DNA of 64,000 bases, taken from assembly GCF_014243345.1 (NCBI RefSeq), contig NZ_JACLZF010000001.1:1240001-1304000 (forward strand). Reading direction: 5' to 3'. Source of the stretch: Robiginitalea sp. SC105 (GTDB taxonomy: Bacteria; Bacteroidota; Bacteroidia; Flavobacteriales; Flavobacteriaceae). Below the pieces are notes generated by a model, which did not search any database, was not told the DNA's origin, and saw nothing but the letters and a program-made list of their open reading frames with translations. The stretch's first letter is position 1, and each line of letters opens with the position of its first letter. The translations under genes were made by a program, and so were the position numbers. Positions 27,877 to 36,315 of this stretch are shown in pieces.

Positions 27877-28989
27877 ATGAATAAATATGTTAAATACGGA
27901 CTCTTAGCCGTTGTCGCCCTGGGCGCGTTCTACGCGATTGCCCGGGTTCTCAAGACCAACAGCAAACCGGCCGAGCTGTACGAAACCGAGAAGCCTTCCA
28001 AGCAGAATATCGTCAACAAGGTGGTGGCTACCGGGAAGGTGATCCCCAAGGAAGAGGTGGATATCAAGCCCCAGATTTCCGGTATCATCGAAAAGATTTA
28101 CCTGGAAGAAGGCGCCCGTGTCAATGCGGGTGACCTGATCGCGGTGATCAAGGTGGTCCCCAACGAGCAGGCCCTGAACCAGGCCCAGGGCCGGGTCCGC
28201 AACGCCGAGATCGCCCTGAACAACACCAAAATCGAATACGACCGGAACAAGACCCTCTTTGACCGGGGGGTGATCTCCAGCCAGCAATTCAACGACCTCC
28301 AATTGCAGTACGACCAGGCCAAGCAGGAACTGGAGAATGCCCGGGCCGATTACCAGATCATCCGCCGGGGCTCTGCCGGGGGCTCTTCGAGCGCCAACAC
28401 CAATATACGCGCCACGGTAGCCGGGACCATCCTGGAAATCCCGGTGGAGGAAGGCGACCAGGTGATCCAGTCGAACAACTTCAACGACGGGACCACCATT
28501 GCCACTATCGCCGACCTCGGGCAGATGATTTTCGAGGGACAGGTGGACGAGGCCGAAGTTGGCAAACTGGAGCTGGGAATGCCCCTGAAGATCACCCTCG
28601 GGGCCATACAGGAACAGGAATTTGAAGCCGACCTGAAATTCATCGCCCCCAAAGGGGTAGAGGAGGAAGGGGCCGTGCAGTTCCGGATCGAAGGCAACGT
28701 TGCCCTGGACTCCTCCCATTTTATCCGGGCAGGATACAGTGCCAATGCCTCCCTGGTCCTCTCCCAGAAGGACAGCGTCCTTGCCGTGAAGGAGGCCTGG
28801 CTGCAGTTCGACAAGGAGACCGACAAACCCTACGTGGAAGTCAAGACCGGGGAGAATGCCTACGAGCGCCGCGATATCGAGACCGGGATTTCGGACGGTA
28901 TTTTCGTGGAGGTGCTTTCCGGCCTGACCGAGGAGGACGAAATCAAAATCTGGAGCAAGACGGAACCCATGGATTCCGACGAGAGCTAA
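27877..28989 (+). CDS. Periplasmic adaptor (MacA/HlyD family), copy 2
   Basis: 370-residue membrane fusion protein with an N-terminal anchor (KYGLLAVVALGAFYAIARVL), split lipoyl domain (VDIKPQISGIIEKIYLEEG and IRATVAGTILEIPVEEGDQV) and a central helical hairpin. Paralogue of the adaptor at 23434, same length. It sits between the second permease pair and the TolC gene, so it may make the direct contact with the outer-membrane channel; both adaptors could also form a mixed hexamer. Confidence 0.92.
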   Translation: MNKYVKYGLLAVVALGAFYAIARVLKTNSKPAELYETEKPSKQNIVNKVVATGKVIPKEEVDIKPQISGIIEKIYLEEGARVNAGDLIAVIKVVPNEQALNQAQGRVRNAEIALNNTKIEYDRNKTLFDRGVISSQQFNDLQLQYDQAKQELENARADYQIIRRGSAGGSSSANTNIRATVAGTILEIPVEEGDQVIQSNNFNDGTTIATIADLGQMIFEGQVDEAEVGKLELGMPLKITLGAIQEQEFEADLKFIAPKGVEEEGAVQFRIEGNVALDSSHFIRAGYSANASLVLSQKDSVLAVKEAWLQFDKETDKPYVEVKTGENAYERRDIETGISDGIFVEVLSGLTEEDEIKIWSKTEPMDSDES

Positions 28990-29016
28990 ATAGCCAATTC
29001 ATCAAAGATTCAAAAA

Positions 29017-30402
29017 ATGAACACCATCAATTCAATAAGAACTTCTCGTGCCCTAAAGTTGCTCCTGTTGCTGTTTGCCTTTTCGGCAGGGGCGTTGCAG
29101 GCGCAGAAACGGGAATGGACCCTGGAGGAATGCGTTACCTACGCCGTTGAAAACAACCTGGATATCCAGCAATTCCAGCTGGCGCTGGAGCGGACGCTGA
29201 TCGAGAAGTCGGATGCCTTGGGCGACATGCTTCCCGGGCTGAGCGCCCAAACCCAGGTGGGACGGAATGTCGGTTTTACCATCGAACCGTCCACCAACGC
29301 CCCGACAACGGAGGGGATTACCACAGCCAGTGCCAACCTAACCGCTTCAATGACGCTGTTTGACGGTCTGCGGAACATCAACCGCGTACAGCGGGCCAAG
29401 ATGAATGCGCTTGCCAGCCAGTACCAACTCCAGGACCTGGTGGACGATATCCGCCTGAATGTCGCCAACGCCTACCTGGACGTTCTCTCCAACAAGGAGT
29501 CGCTCAAGACCTTCCGGGCGCAGTATGCCGTGACCGAGCAGGACCTGAACCGGACCCGGGAGCAGGTGGAGGCCGGAGTCCTTCCCCGCGGGGATTTGCT
29601 CGAGGTCCAGGCAACCGCTGCCACCCAGGAGCAGCAGATCATCAATGGGGAAAATGACGTGTTGTTTTCCCGTATCGTGCTGGCACAGCTGCTGCAGATC
29701 ACGGATTACGAAAATTTCGATATAGCCGACCAGGAATTTGAGGTACCCCCCTCCGACATCCTCGACAATTCCCCCAAGGTAATTTTCGACAAGGCGCTGA
29801 CCTTCCGGAACGATATTGCCTTTTCCCGTTCCAACGTGGAATTGGCTGAACAGGACCTGAAGATTGCCAAAGGTGCCTACCTGCCTACCCTGAGCGGCTT
29901 CTTCAATTACAACACCCGGTATTCCAGCAACACCACCCTGCCAGACCCGGCCAACCCGGGGTCGTTCTATTCCCCGGCATTCGTGGACCAGTTGTGGATC
30001 CTGGACGGGATTTCCTACGGGGCCCGGCTGGATATCCCGATTTTCAACGGGTTCAACACGCGCAACAATGTGCAGCGGGCCAAGATCGATGTGATGCGGG
30101 CCGAGCTGCAGCTGGAACAGGACAAACTCGCCCTGGAGACCGATATCAACAGGGCGTACCTGGATATCCAGAATTTTGCCAAGTCCTATGAAGCCGCCCA
30201 GCGCACGCTGGAAGCCCGGGAACTGGCGTTGGAATATGCCAAGGAGCGCTATGAGGTGGGGCTGATGAATGCCTTTGACTTTGGGCAGGCCCAGTCGCGG
30301 GTGGATAATGCCCGGGCCGATGTGATCCGGACCAAGTACAATTACATCTTCCGTATCAAGGTGCTGGAGTTCTATTTTGGACTGCCGATTGCACTGAATT
30401 AA
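29017..30402 (+). CDS. TolC family outer membrane channel
   Basis: 461-residue outer-membrane efflux protein with signal peptide (LKLLLLLFAFSAGALQAQ) followed by WTLEECVTYAVENN, the usual TolC start, and the two OEP repeats (about 35-230 and 245-455) with long coiled-coil segments rich in Ala, Gln and Arg. It forms the trimeric exit duct for the MacB-like systems just upstream and is the only outer-membrane component for both modules. The gene ends the operon; the spacer behind it holds three hairpins. Confidence 0.93.
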   Translation: MNTINSIRTSRALKLLLLLFAFSAGALQAQKREWTLEECVTYAVENNLDIQQFQLALERTLIEKSDALGDMLPGLSAQTQVGRNVGFTIEPSTNAPTTEGITTASANLTASMTLFDGLRNINRVQRAKMNALASQYQLQDLVDDIRLNVANAYLDVLSNKESLKTFRAQYAVTEQDLNRTREQVEAGVLPRGDLLEVQATAATQEQQIINGENDVLFSRIVLAQLLQITDYENFDIADQEFEVPPSDILDNSPKVIFDKALTFRNDIAFSRSNVELAEQDLKIAKGAYLPTLSGFFNYNTRYSSNTTLPDPANPGSFYSPAFVDQLWILDGISYGARLDIPIFNGFNTRNNVQRAKIDVMRAELQLEQDKLALETDINRAYLDIQNFAKSYEAAQRTLEARELALEYAKERYEVGLMNAFDFGQAQSRVDNARADVIRTKYNYIFRIKVLEFYFGLPIALN

Positions 30403-30438
30403 ACGGGTGCGGAACGGGGGTTAACGACCCGGGCCAAA

Positions 30439-30472
30439 CGGAGCAGTAGCTCCGGGATACCGTGAACCGGTA
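30439..30472. other. Two short hairpins in the tolC-tsaB spacer
   Basis: CGGAGC-AGTA-GCTCCG (30439-30454) and TACCG-TGAAC-CGGTA (30458-30472), both perfect, directly followed by the 34-base palindrome. On the + strand they lie in the 3' untranslated region of the TolC transcript. Confidence 0.5.
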
Positions 30473-30485
30473 GGAAACAAAAAGG

Positions 30486-30519
30486 CAACCCCGGCTTTCA
30501 ATTTTGAAAGCCGGGGTTG
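30486..30519. terminator. 34-base perfect inverted repeat, terminator-like
   Basis: CAACCCCGGCTTTCAA (30486-30501) and its exact complement (30504-30519) separated by TT. On the minus strand it is followed by CCTTTTTGTTT, a good T tract; on the + strand it is followed by TATCTTTG rather than a T run. It may end the ABC/TolC transcript, block antisense transcription, or bind a regulator of tsaB. Confidence 0.6.
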
Positions 30520-30527
30520 TATCTTTG
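30520..30527 (+). promoter_or_regulatory. -7 box of tsaB abutting the palindrome
   Basis: TATCTTTG begins at the base after the palindrome and ends six bases before ATG 30534, so the transcript would be nearly leaderless. The region where the -33 box should be is occupied by the palindrome. Confidence 0.5.
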
Positions 30528-30533
30528 GGGGCT

Positions 30534-31205
30534 ATGGCCTGGATCCTGAATATTGAAACTGCGTCCACGAATTGTTCGGTGGCCCTCTTCGAGGGAACCC
30601 ATCTTCGCGCATTGCGGGAAGATCCCAGCCCGGGGTATTCCCATGGGGAACTGTTGCATGTTTTTATCGGGGAAGTCCTGACAGAAGCCGGGATTGCCGG
30701 CACTACCCTTGAAGCAGTGGCAGTGAGCAAAGGACCCGGTTCCTACACCGGGTTGCGGATCGGGGTGGCATCGGCCAAGGGCCTGTGCTTTGCCCTGGGC
30801 ATCCCGATGATTGCCCTTCCTACACTTAGCGTGCTGGCGGCCGGCGCACAGGTTTCGGACGGTTTGCTTATCCCCATGCTGGACGCCAGGCGGATGGAAG
30901 TCTATTCGGCTGTGCTGGATATGGAAGGGAATGAGGTCCGTGAAACCCGGGCGGAGATATTGGATGCCGGATCCTTCCGGGAATTCCGGGGACGGGGCCC
31001 CCTGCACCTGATAGGGAGCGGGGCCTCAAAGGGTCGGGAAGTGTTGGGAAATGAACCGTTCATCTACCATGCCGACCTGCAGCCATCTGCGCAGCAAATG
31101 GGTCCCATGGCGCACCGGGCTTTCCTGTCCGGGCAGTTTGAGGACCTGGCCTATTTTGAGCCGTATTACCTGAAGGACTTTATCGGGACCCTGAAAAAGG
31201 GTTAA
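30534..31205 (+). CDS. tsaB: tRNA threonylcarbamoyladenosine synthesis protein TsaB
   Basis: 223-residue ASKHA-fold protein that, with TsaC, TsaD and TsaE, makes t6A37 in tRNAs reading ANN codons; TsaB scaffolds TsaD. It shows ILNIETASTNCSVAL at the N-terminus and VSKGPGSYTGLRIGVASAKGL, the family signature. ATG 30534 is preferred over an upstream in-frame TTG at 30504 because the latter lies in the palindrome and upstream of the -7 box. The stop overlaps the stop of the convergent gene by four bases (TTAA). Confidence 0.94.
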   Translation: MAWILNIETASTNCSVALFEGTHLRALREDPSPGYSHGELLHVFIGEVLTEAGIAGTTLEAVAVSKGPGSYTGLRIGVASAKGLCFALGIPMIALPTLSVLAAGAQVSDGLLIPMLDARRMEVYSAVLDMEGNEVRETRAEILDAGSFREFRGRGPLHLIGSGASKGREVLGNEPFIYHADLQPSAQQMGPMAHRAFLSGQFEDLAYFEPYYLKDFIGTLKKG

Positions 31206-31891
31206 TTGACAGCTTCCAGGCTGTTGTAATACGCGACCAGTTGCATGGCATCTTCCAGCTTGCGCAGGTTGAGGTTATTGCGTGCGATGTATTCCTTGAG
31301 CGTATCCCGGTGGTTACCCAGGCTGGCAATCAGGCTCGCCTTCCGGAGGGAAATTGGTTCCATGGGGTCGTCCCCGATCCGCAGGAAAAATTCCGAGGCG
31401 TCGAAATACTCGGGCTTCCGGGTATCCTCATAACCGTGCTCCGGCAGGGCCGGTCTGCGGTAATTCTTGACGGGTCGCTGGTACAGCACCACGCGCTGGC
31501 CCGGGTTCAGGGGGATGAAGTATTCCCGTTCGATGTCCCCTCCCTTACTTACGGGGTGTACCTCAAAAGTCTTGTCGTCGAGTTCAACCGTGATGTTTTC
31601 CCGCTTTAACAGGCTGTGTTCCTGCCCATCCGGCCCCAGGTAAAGCATCTGGCCCGTAAAGGCATTGAACCGCATCAGGCGTTCTTCCTTCAGCGTATTG
31701 TCGGGATTCTCAATAATGATCGTTCCCTTTTTATAGATCTCTTCCAGGTACGGGGTGCCGTTTACCGGGAGGTCGTACAGGACAATTTCGAACATCCCGT
31801 CATATTGTTTCCATTGGTTGCCGTTAAATTGGGCCGATGCCAGCAGGGCACCGCCCAGTACGGCTGATATAAATAAGATTTTTGTTTTCAT
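31202..31891 (-). CDS. Secreted protein of unknown function
   Basis: 229 residues with a cleavable signal peptide (MKTKILFISAVLGGALLASA, cleavage near AQF). The mature part is beta-rich in its first half (KKGTIIIENPDNTLKEERLMRFNAFTG has the look of a GLPGLI/YdeI-type sheet) and helical near the end (DTLKEYIARNNLNLRKLEDAMQLVAYYNSL). I do not recognise the family. It is expected in the periplasm or outer membrane. It is convergent with tsaB, sharing the four bases of both stop codons, and has its own promoter; the next minus-strand gene, mscS, lies upstream and is probably separate. Confidence 0.75.
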   Translation of the reverse strand: MKTKILFISAVLGGALLASAQFNGNQWKQYDGMFEIVLYDLPVNGTPYLEEIYKKGTIIIENPDNTLKEERLMRFNAFTGQMLYLGPDGQEHSLLKRENITVELDDKTFEVHPVSKGGDIEREYFIPLNPGQRVVLYQRPVKNYRRPALPEHGYEDTRKPEYFDASEFFLRIGDDPMEPISLRKASLIASLGNHRDTLKEYIARNNLNLRKLEDAMQLVAYYNSLEAVN

Positions 31892-31897
31892 AGCTTT

Positions 31898-31929
31898 GAA
31901 ATATATAACCCTAATATACTAAAAAACAA
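31898..31929 (-). promoter_or_regulatory. Promoter of the secreted protein gene
   Basis: On the minus strand, TTG (31929-31927), 21 bases, TATATTTC (31905-31898), one mismatch in the last -7 base; it ends six bases before the ATG. Confidence 0.45.
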
Positions 31930-31948
31930 GGAGATACGCAAGTAAATC

Positions 31949-32773
31949 CTACTTTGATTTCATGTGGATATCGCGCTGTGGGAACGGGATTTCGATACCT
32001 TCCTTGTCGAAGCGTGCCTTCAGGGTTTCCATCACGTTGAAGTGGGCGCCCCAGAAGTCCGCGTTTTTAGCCCAGAAACGAAGGCTCAGGTTCACTGAGC
32101 TGTCCGCGAGTTCCCCTACATAAACCTCCGGTGCCGGATCCTTGAGGATGCGCTCATCCTCCGCGCAGATCTCCAGCAGGATGTCCTTGGCCTTCTTGAT
32201 ATTGGACCCATAGCCGATGCCCACGGTGATCTTGTCGCGGCGGGTGTCTTCGGCACTGTAGTTCACGATGTTGTCATTGGACAGCTTGCCATTGGGGATA
32301 ATGGCCAACTGGTTACCGAAGGTATTGAGCTTGGTGGTAAAGATGTTGATCTCCTTTACCGTGCCGTCCACCCCCTGTGCGGAAATCCAGTCCCCGACAC
32401 GGAAGGGTTTGAAAATCAGGATGAGTACGCCCCCGGCAAAATTCGAGAGGGACCCCTGCAGGGCCAGGCCCACCGCAAGACCCGCGGCACCCACGATGGC
32501 CACCAGGGAGGAGGATTTAACCCCGAGTTGCGTAATGACCAGCACAAAAAGCAGGAGCTTTAGCCCGATCCGGATAAAACTCTGAAGAAACGTTTCCAGC
32601 GCCTGGTCGTAGTCCTTTTTCTCAAAAAACCGGCGGACGATCCGGTTGATAAAGCCGATAACCCATAACCCGACAACCAGCGTCAGGATGGCGGTTATCA
32701 CGCTGGGCAAAAATTCCCAGAACCATTCGATGCCCTTTTCGAAATGTTCTTTGTAGTCTCCTAGTTGATCCAT
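31949..32773 (-). CDS. Small-conductance mechanosensitive channel (MscS family)
   Basis: 274-residue inner-membrane channel that opens under membrane tension to release osmolytes; E. coli MscS has 286. Three helices are visible (about 25-47, 68-88, and the pore helix about 91-125 with AIVGAAGLAVGLALQGSLSNFAGG, the Gly/Ala-rich TM3 signature), then the MscS beta domain (FRVGDWISAQGVDGTVKEI, IIPNGKLSNDNIVNYS) and the C-terminal alpha/beta domain. I chose the ATG giving MDQLGDYKEHF; an upstream in-frame start at 32833 would add 20 residues unlike the family. Confidence 0.93.
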   Translation of the reverse strand: MDQLGDYKEHFEKGIEWFWEFLPSVITAILTLVVGLWVIGFINRIVRRFFEKKDYDQALETFLQSFIRIGLKLLLFVLVITQLGVKSSSLVAIVGAAGLAVGLALQGSLSNFAGGVLILIFKPFRVGDWISAQGVDGTVKEINIFTTKLNTFGNQLAIIPNGKLSNDNIVNYSAEDTRRDKITVGIGYGSNIKKAKDILLEICAEDERILKDPAPEVYVGELADSSVNLSLRFWAKNADFWGAHFNVMETLKARFDKEGIEIPFPQRDIHMKSK

Positions 32774-32859
32774 TGGATAGTGCGTATTGGTTGAACGTGC
32801 GGAAATAATAAGAAATTTAGGCAGGATCGGCAACTTTACCAGTTTAAAAATCTGTTAAT

Positions 32860-34905
32860 CTACTCCGCCCAGGACCTGAGTTCCTTCAGGGCTTCGGCTG
32901 CATCTTCCAGGGGCCTCCTGCAGCTGCCTTCCCGGCAGATATAGATACGTGTTTGCCCGGGGTCAAACCGTCCTTTAAAAAGCGGGAGGCCGGATTCCGA
33001 CTCGCTTGGTGCCACCAGGCATTGGGGCAGGTATTTTTCCAGCAGGCCGGCCGAAAGTGTACCGGCTTCCGGTCCGCAGACCGCCACCTCGTAAAAGGGC
33101 TCACCCATCCACAGGGCCAGTTGCATCCAGTTGGCGTATTGGGAAGCATAGCGTTCCATGGACGGGGCAACCGCCCGGAGCATTTGTCGGGAGCGGTTTT
33201 TCCATTCGGACCGGCCAAAGAAGCCTCCGAGCAAATACAGGTTTTTGGCCATGATGGAATTCGATGCGGGGATGACATTATCGGCCGTTTCCAGGCTTCT
33301 CCGGATCAGCGCCGGGTCCAGGGCCGAAGTGAAGTACAGCACCGGGTTTTCTTCGTCGCCGAAATGCGCAAGTGCATAGCTGCACAGGTCCTGCGCCCGT
33401 TCCATCCAGGCGGGGTCGCCCGTGGCCCCGTACAGGGCGATATAGCCTTCCGCAAGGGCTGCGTAATCCTCCAGGAACCCGTGGCCCTTTCCGTCGCCCC
33501 CGCGGGTGCTGTGGGGGACACTGCCATCCTCCCGGGTCACGGTGCCTGCCAGGTAGGCGCCCAGGGCGAGGGCGGCTTCCCGGGCCTCCTCCAGGCCGGT
33601 ATACCGCCACGCTTCGGCCAGCCCGCCGAGCAACAGGCCGTTCCAGGAGGTGAGGACCTTGTCGTCCAGGCGTGGGGGCTCCCGCTTGTCCCGGATTGTC
33701 AGCAGCCGCTCCCGGCAGGAAGCCAGTTTTTCCCGGACCGCGTTTTCCGTCAGACCGAAGCGCCGGGCCAGGTCCGCTTCGCCTTCGGTGCGGATCAGCA
33801 CGTAGTTGCCGTTTTCCCAGTGACCGAAGTCATTGATGTTATAGGCCGAGGCGAACAGGGGAAAATCCACCCCGAGGACCTCCTGAAGGGTGGTTTTCTT
33901 CCAGCAGTAATATGCACCTTCCTCTAGCTGGCCGCTGCTGTCGATGCTGTCGGCATCCAGGGATGCAAAAAACCCGCCCATGGGATCCCGGAGGTCCCGG
34001 ACCAGGAACCGGATGGTCCGGGAAACCGTTTCCCGGTACAGCGGATCCCCGTAGTGCGCATAGGCCCTTGCGTAGAGGCTGAGGAGCTGAGCATTGTCGT
34101 AAAGCATTTTTTCGAAATGGGGGACATGCCACCGGCTGTCCACGGAGTACCTGGAGAACCCACCGCCGAGGTGGTCAAAGAGCCCTCCATAGGCCATGGA
34201 GCGCAGGCTGAGCCGGACATGCGCGGCAATTTCCGGATCGGCCCGGACCGCGTCCAGGTGCATGAGCGCCTGCAGGGTGACCGGCATCATGAATTTGGGG
34301 GCGCCCTGCATCCCCCCGTATTCGGGGTCAAAACGGGGCTTCCAGGAAGCGACCCACTCCGTCACCTGTTCCGTGCCGGGCAGGCCGGTGCCAGGTTCCG
34401 CCCCGGGCAGGTTGATGCGGGAAAGGGCGGAACTCAGGTCGGAGGCGTATTCCCGGATCCGTCCGGGATCCTGCCGGTACATCCTTCCCAGTTGTTCCAG
34501 GGCCTGCAACCACCGGTCCCTTGGCAGGTAGGTGGCACCCCAGAACGGCTTCCCGTCCGGCAGGGCCGCCACGTTAAGCGGCCAGCCTCCCGAACCGGTC
34601 ATGATCTGCAACGCATCCATGTAGATCTGGTCCACATCGGGACGTTCTTCCCGGTCTACCTTTACCGGGATAAAAAGCGTGTTCATCACCTCGGCCACCC
34701 CCGGGTCCTCGAAGCACTCGTGCTCCATGACGTGGCACCAGTGGCAGGCCGCATAGCCAATGCTGATCAGCAGCGGTTTGTCCTCCCTGACGGCGCGTTC
34801 CAGGGTGGCTTCGTTCCAGGGGAGCCACCGGACCGGGTTATGGGCATGCTGCAGGAGGTACGGGCTGGTCTCGTGGATGAGTTCGTTGGGCGGGTTTTTT
34901 TCCAT
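32860..34905 (-). CDS. YyaL-like thioredoxin domain protein (DUF255/SPATA20 family)
   Basis: 681-residue cytosolic protein. The N-terminal DUF255 thioredoxin-like domain starts with [20 protein letters not shown] and contains [11 protein letters not shown] with the CxxC pair, followed by [17 protein letters not shown]; the remainder is an (alpha/alpha)6-barrel like N-acylglucosamine 2-epimerase enzymes ([24 protein letters not shown]). The family is conserved from bacteria to humans but its reaction is unknown. The start MEKNPPNEL matches homologues; an upstream in-frame TTG would give an atypical tail. It lies between dodecin's terminator and mscS, with its own upstream space. Confidence 0.93.
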   Translation of the reverse strand: MEKNPPNELIHETSPYLLQHAHNPVRWLPWNEATLERAVREDKPLLISIGYAACHWCHVMEHECFEDPGVAEVMNTLFIPVKVDREERPDVDQIYMDALQIMTGSGGWPLNVAALPDGKPFWGATYLPRDRWLQALEQLGRMYRQDPGRIREYASDLSSALSRINLPGAEPGTGLPGTEQVTEWVASWKPRFDPEYGGMQGAPKFMMPVTLQALMHLDAVRADPEIAAHVRLSLRSMAYGGLFDHLGGGFSRYSVDSRWHVPHFEKMLYDNAQLLSLYARAYAHYGDPLYRETVSRTIRFLVRDLRDPMGGFFASLDADSIDSSGQLEEGAYYCWKKTTLQEVLGVDFPLFASAYNINDFGHWENGNYVLIRTEGEADLARRFGLTENAVREKLASCRERLLTIRDKREPPRLDDKVLTSWNGLLLGGLAEAWRYTGLEEAREAALALGAYLAGTVTREDGSVPHSTRGGDGKGHGFLEDYAALAEGYIALYGATGDPAWMERAQDLCSYALAHFGDEENPVLYFTSALDPALIRRSLETADNVIPASNSIMAKNLYLLGGFFGRSEWKNRSRQMLRAVAPSMERYASQYANWMQLALWMGEPFYEVAVCGPEAGTLSAGLLEKYLPQCLVAPSESESGLPLFKGRFDPGQTRIYICREGSCRRPLEDAAEALKELRSWAE

Positions 34906-34972
34906 GGATGAGGCGTTGGGTGCACCCCGGTCGGGGGCACTGCTTTCAGGGGTTGGTATAAATAGTTGGAAC

Positions 34973-35000
34973 AAAAAGGCGCCCCCTGGAGGAGGGCGCC
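34973..35000 (-). terminator. Intrinsic terminator of dodecin (minus strand)
   Basis: Reading the minus strand: GGCGCCC, nine-base loop, GGGCGCC, then CCTTTTTGTT-type tail with five T. The stem can extend further into the loop. It lies 23 bases past the dodecin stop. Confidence 0.85.
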
Positions 35001-35022
35001 CTGAATTTCAGGTATTCGACGG

Positions 35023-35223
35023 CTATTTGACCTCGAAGGTGATTTTGGTGTTTACCCGGTAGCTCTCGATCTTTCCGTCCCTGACCGTGCAGCTTTGTTC
35101 ATTGATATACACGGAGCGGATGTTTTGGACCGACTTGTTGGCCTGGGCCAGGGCTTTCTGTGCGGCGTCTTCCCAACTCTTATCGGAATTCGCCAGTACT
35201 TCTATTACTTTTAAAACTGCCAT
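35023..35223 (-). CDS. Dodecin family flavin-binding protein
   Basis: 66-residue protein of the dodecin family, which forms hollow dodecamers that store riboflavin or FMN and protect it from light. The family core KVIEVLANSDKSWEDAAQKA (4-23, with the flavin-stacking Trp17 region) and RSVYINEQSCTVRDGKIESY are clear, and the length is typical (65-75). It is monocistronic with a strong terminator. ATG at 35223 is followed by the expected MAVLKVIEV start. Confidence 0.95.
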   Translation of the reverse strand: MAVLKVIEVLANSDKSWEDAAQKALAQANKSVQNIRSVYINEQSCTVRDGKIESYRVNTKITFEVK

Positions 35224-35291
35224 AATTTCTGTTTTAGGGTTTCCCCTTAAAGTAAGAAATAAAGGCCGGATTCCAAAGGTTCCTTGCAGGT

Positions 35292-36194
35292 TTAACCGTT
35301 GATGGCGACTACGTCCGAAACCTTGTCACCCAGCATGTTCCGCAGCATGGTCTCAATCCCATTTTTCAGGGTAAAGGTCGACGAGGGACAACCGCTGCAG
35401 GCTCCCTGAAGCACCACATGCACGGTTTTGCTCTCCGCCTCATAGGACTGGAAAACGATATTGCCCCCATCACTGGCTACGGCCGGCTTGACGTATTCCT
35501 CCAGGATGCTCGCGATTTCCTGCGAGACCGGGTCCAGGTTGTCCATCCCGCCCGCCGGTATCCCGGCGACGGATTTGCTTTCGGCCGCGGCACCCGGTTC
35601 CAGTACCTCCCCACCAGAAGCAAGGTATTCCCGGATGAATTCCCGCAGTTCCATACTGACGTCTTCCCACTCGGCCACTTCGTATTTGGTCACCGAAATG
35701 TAATTGTGGTCCATAAAAACCTCCCTGACAAAGGGAAAACCGAAGAGCTTGCGCGCAAGGGGGGAGTGTTTTGCCTGGTCGATGTCCTTGAATTCAAAGA
35801 CGTCCGGCACCAGTTTTTTGTTGGCGACGTATTTCATGACGGCGGGGTTGGGCGTCACTTCCGCATAGACGGTAACCGCCACCCGGGAACCCTTTTCGGG
35901 CTCGTTCACCACCGGTTCCCCGGCATTGAGGTACTCCACCAGTTGCTGGGCTACCTCCTGCTTTACATCGTCCCATGCCACGATGTCAAATCGCTCCATC
36001 GCCACGAAGTTCCCGGAAATATATACCGTTTTGATAAAGGGCAGGTAAAACAATTGCTGGGCCAGGGGGGAGTCCTTGGCCTCGTCGATATTCTTGTATT
36101 CGTAGCTTCCCTTGTGGACCAGCGGCCGGTTTGCCTCGAACTTGAGGATGGCCGGATTGTTGGTTTCCTTCAGGGTGATGACATATTCTTCCAT
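35292..36194 (-). CDS. NifU-like Fe-S scaffold with two N-terminal Nfu domains
   Basis: 300-residue protein that carries Fe-S clusters to target proteins. It has two tandem Nfu N-terminal domains (about 1-95: TLKETNNPAILKFEANRPLV; about 105-200: AEVTPNPAVMKYVANKKLV) and a C-terminal NifU domain (about 225-300) with the cluster-binding motif GACSGCPSSTFTLKNGIE. The N domains are clearly homologous to each other (IDEAKDSPLA versus IDQAKHSPLA). ATG 36194 is favoured over the more distal start at 36242 because a -7 box lies between them. Confidence 0.92.
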   Translation of the reverse strand: MEEYVITLKETNNPAILKFEANRPLVHKGSYEYKNIDEAKDSPLAQQLFYLPFIKTVYISGNFVAMERFDIVAWDDVKQEVAQQLVEYLNAGEPVVNEPEKGSRVAVTVYAEVTPNPAVMKYVANKKLVPDVFEFKDIDQAKHSPLARKLFGFPFVREVFMDHNYISVTKYEVAEWEDVSMELREFIREYLASGGEVLEPGAAAESKSVAGIPAGGMDNLDPVSQEIASILEEYVKPAVASDGGNIVFQSYEAESKTVHVVLQGACSGCPSSTFTLKNGIETMLRNMLGDKVSDVVAING

Positions 36195-36209
36195 CGTATT
36201 GAATTTGTG

Positions 36210-36217
36210 CAAAATTA
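36210..36217 (-). promoter_or_regulatory. -7 box of the NifU-like gene
   Basis: TAATTTTG on the minus strand, 15 bases before ATG 36194. No TTG at normal -33 spacing was found. Confidence 0.45.
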
Positions 36218-36315
36218 CGGTATTTTGGCCGGACTCGCTCATATAATAATAGCAGCTTTATACCGTTATACAGTATATTTAAAGGCATATAAAACCTGAG
36301 CCCCAGCCCTTTTCG

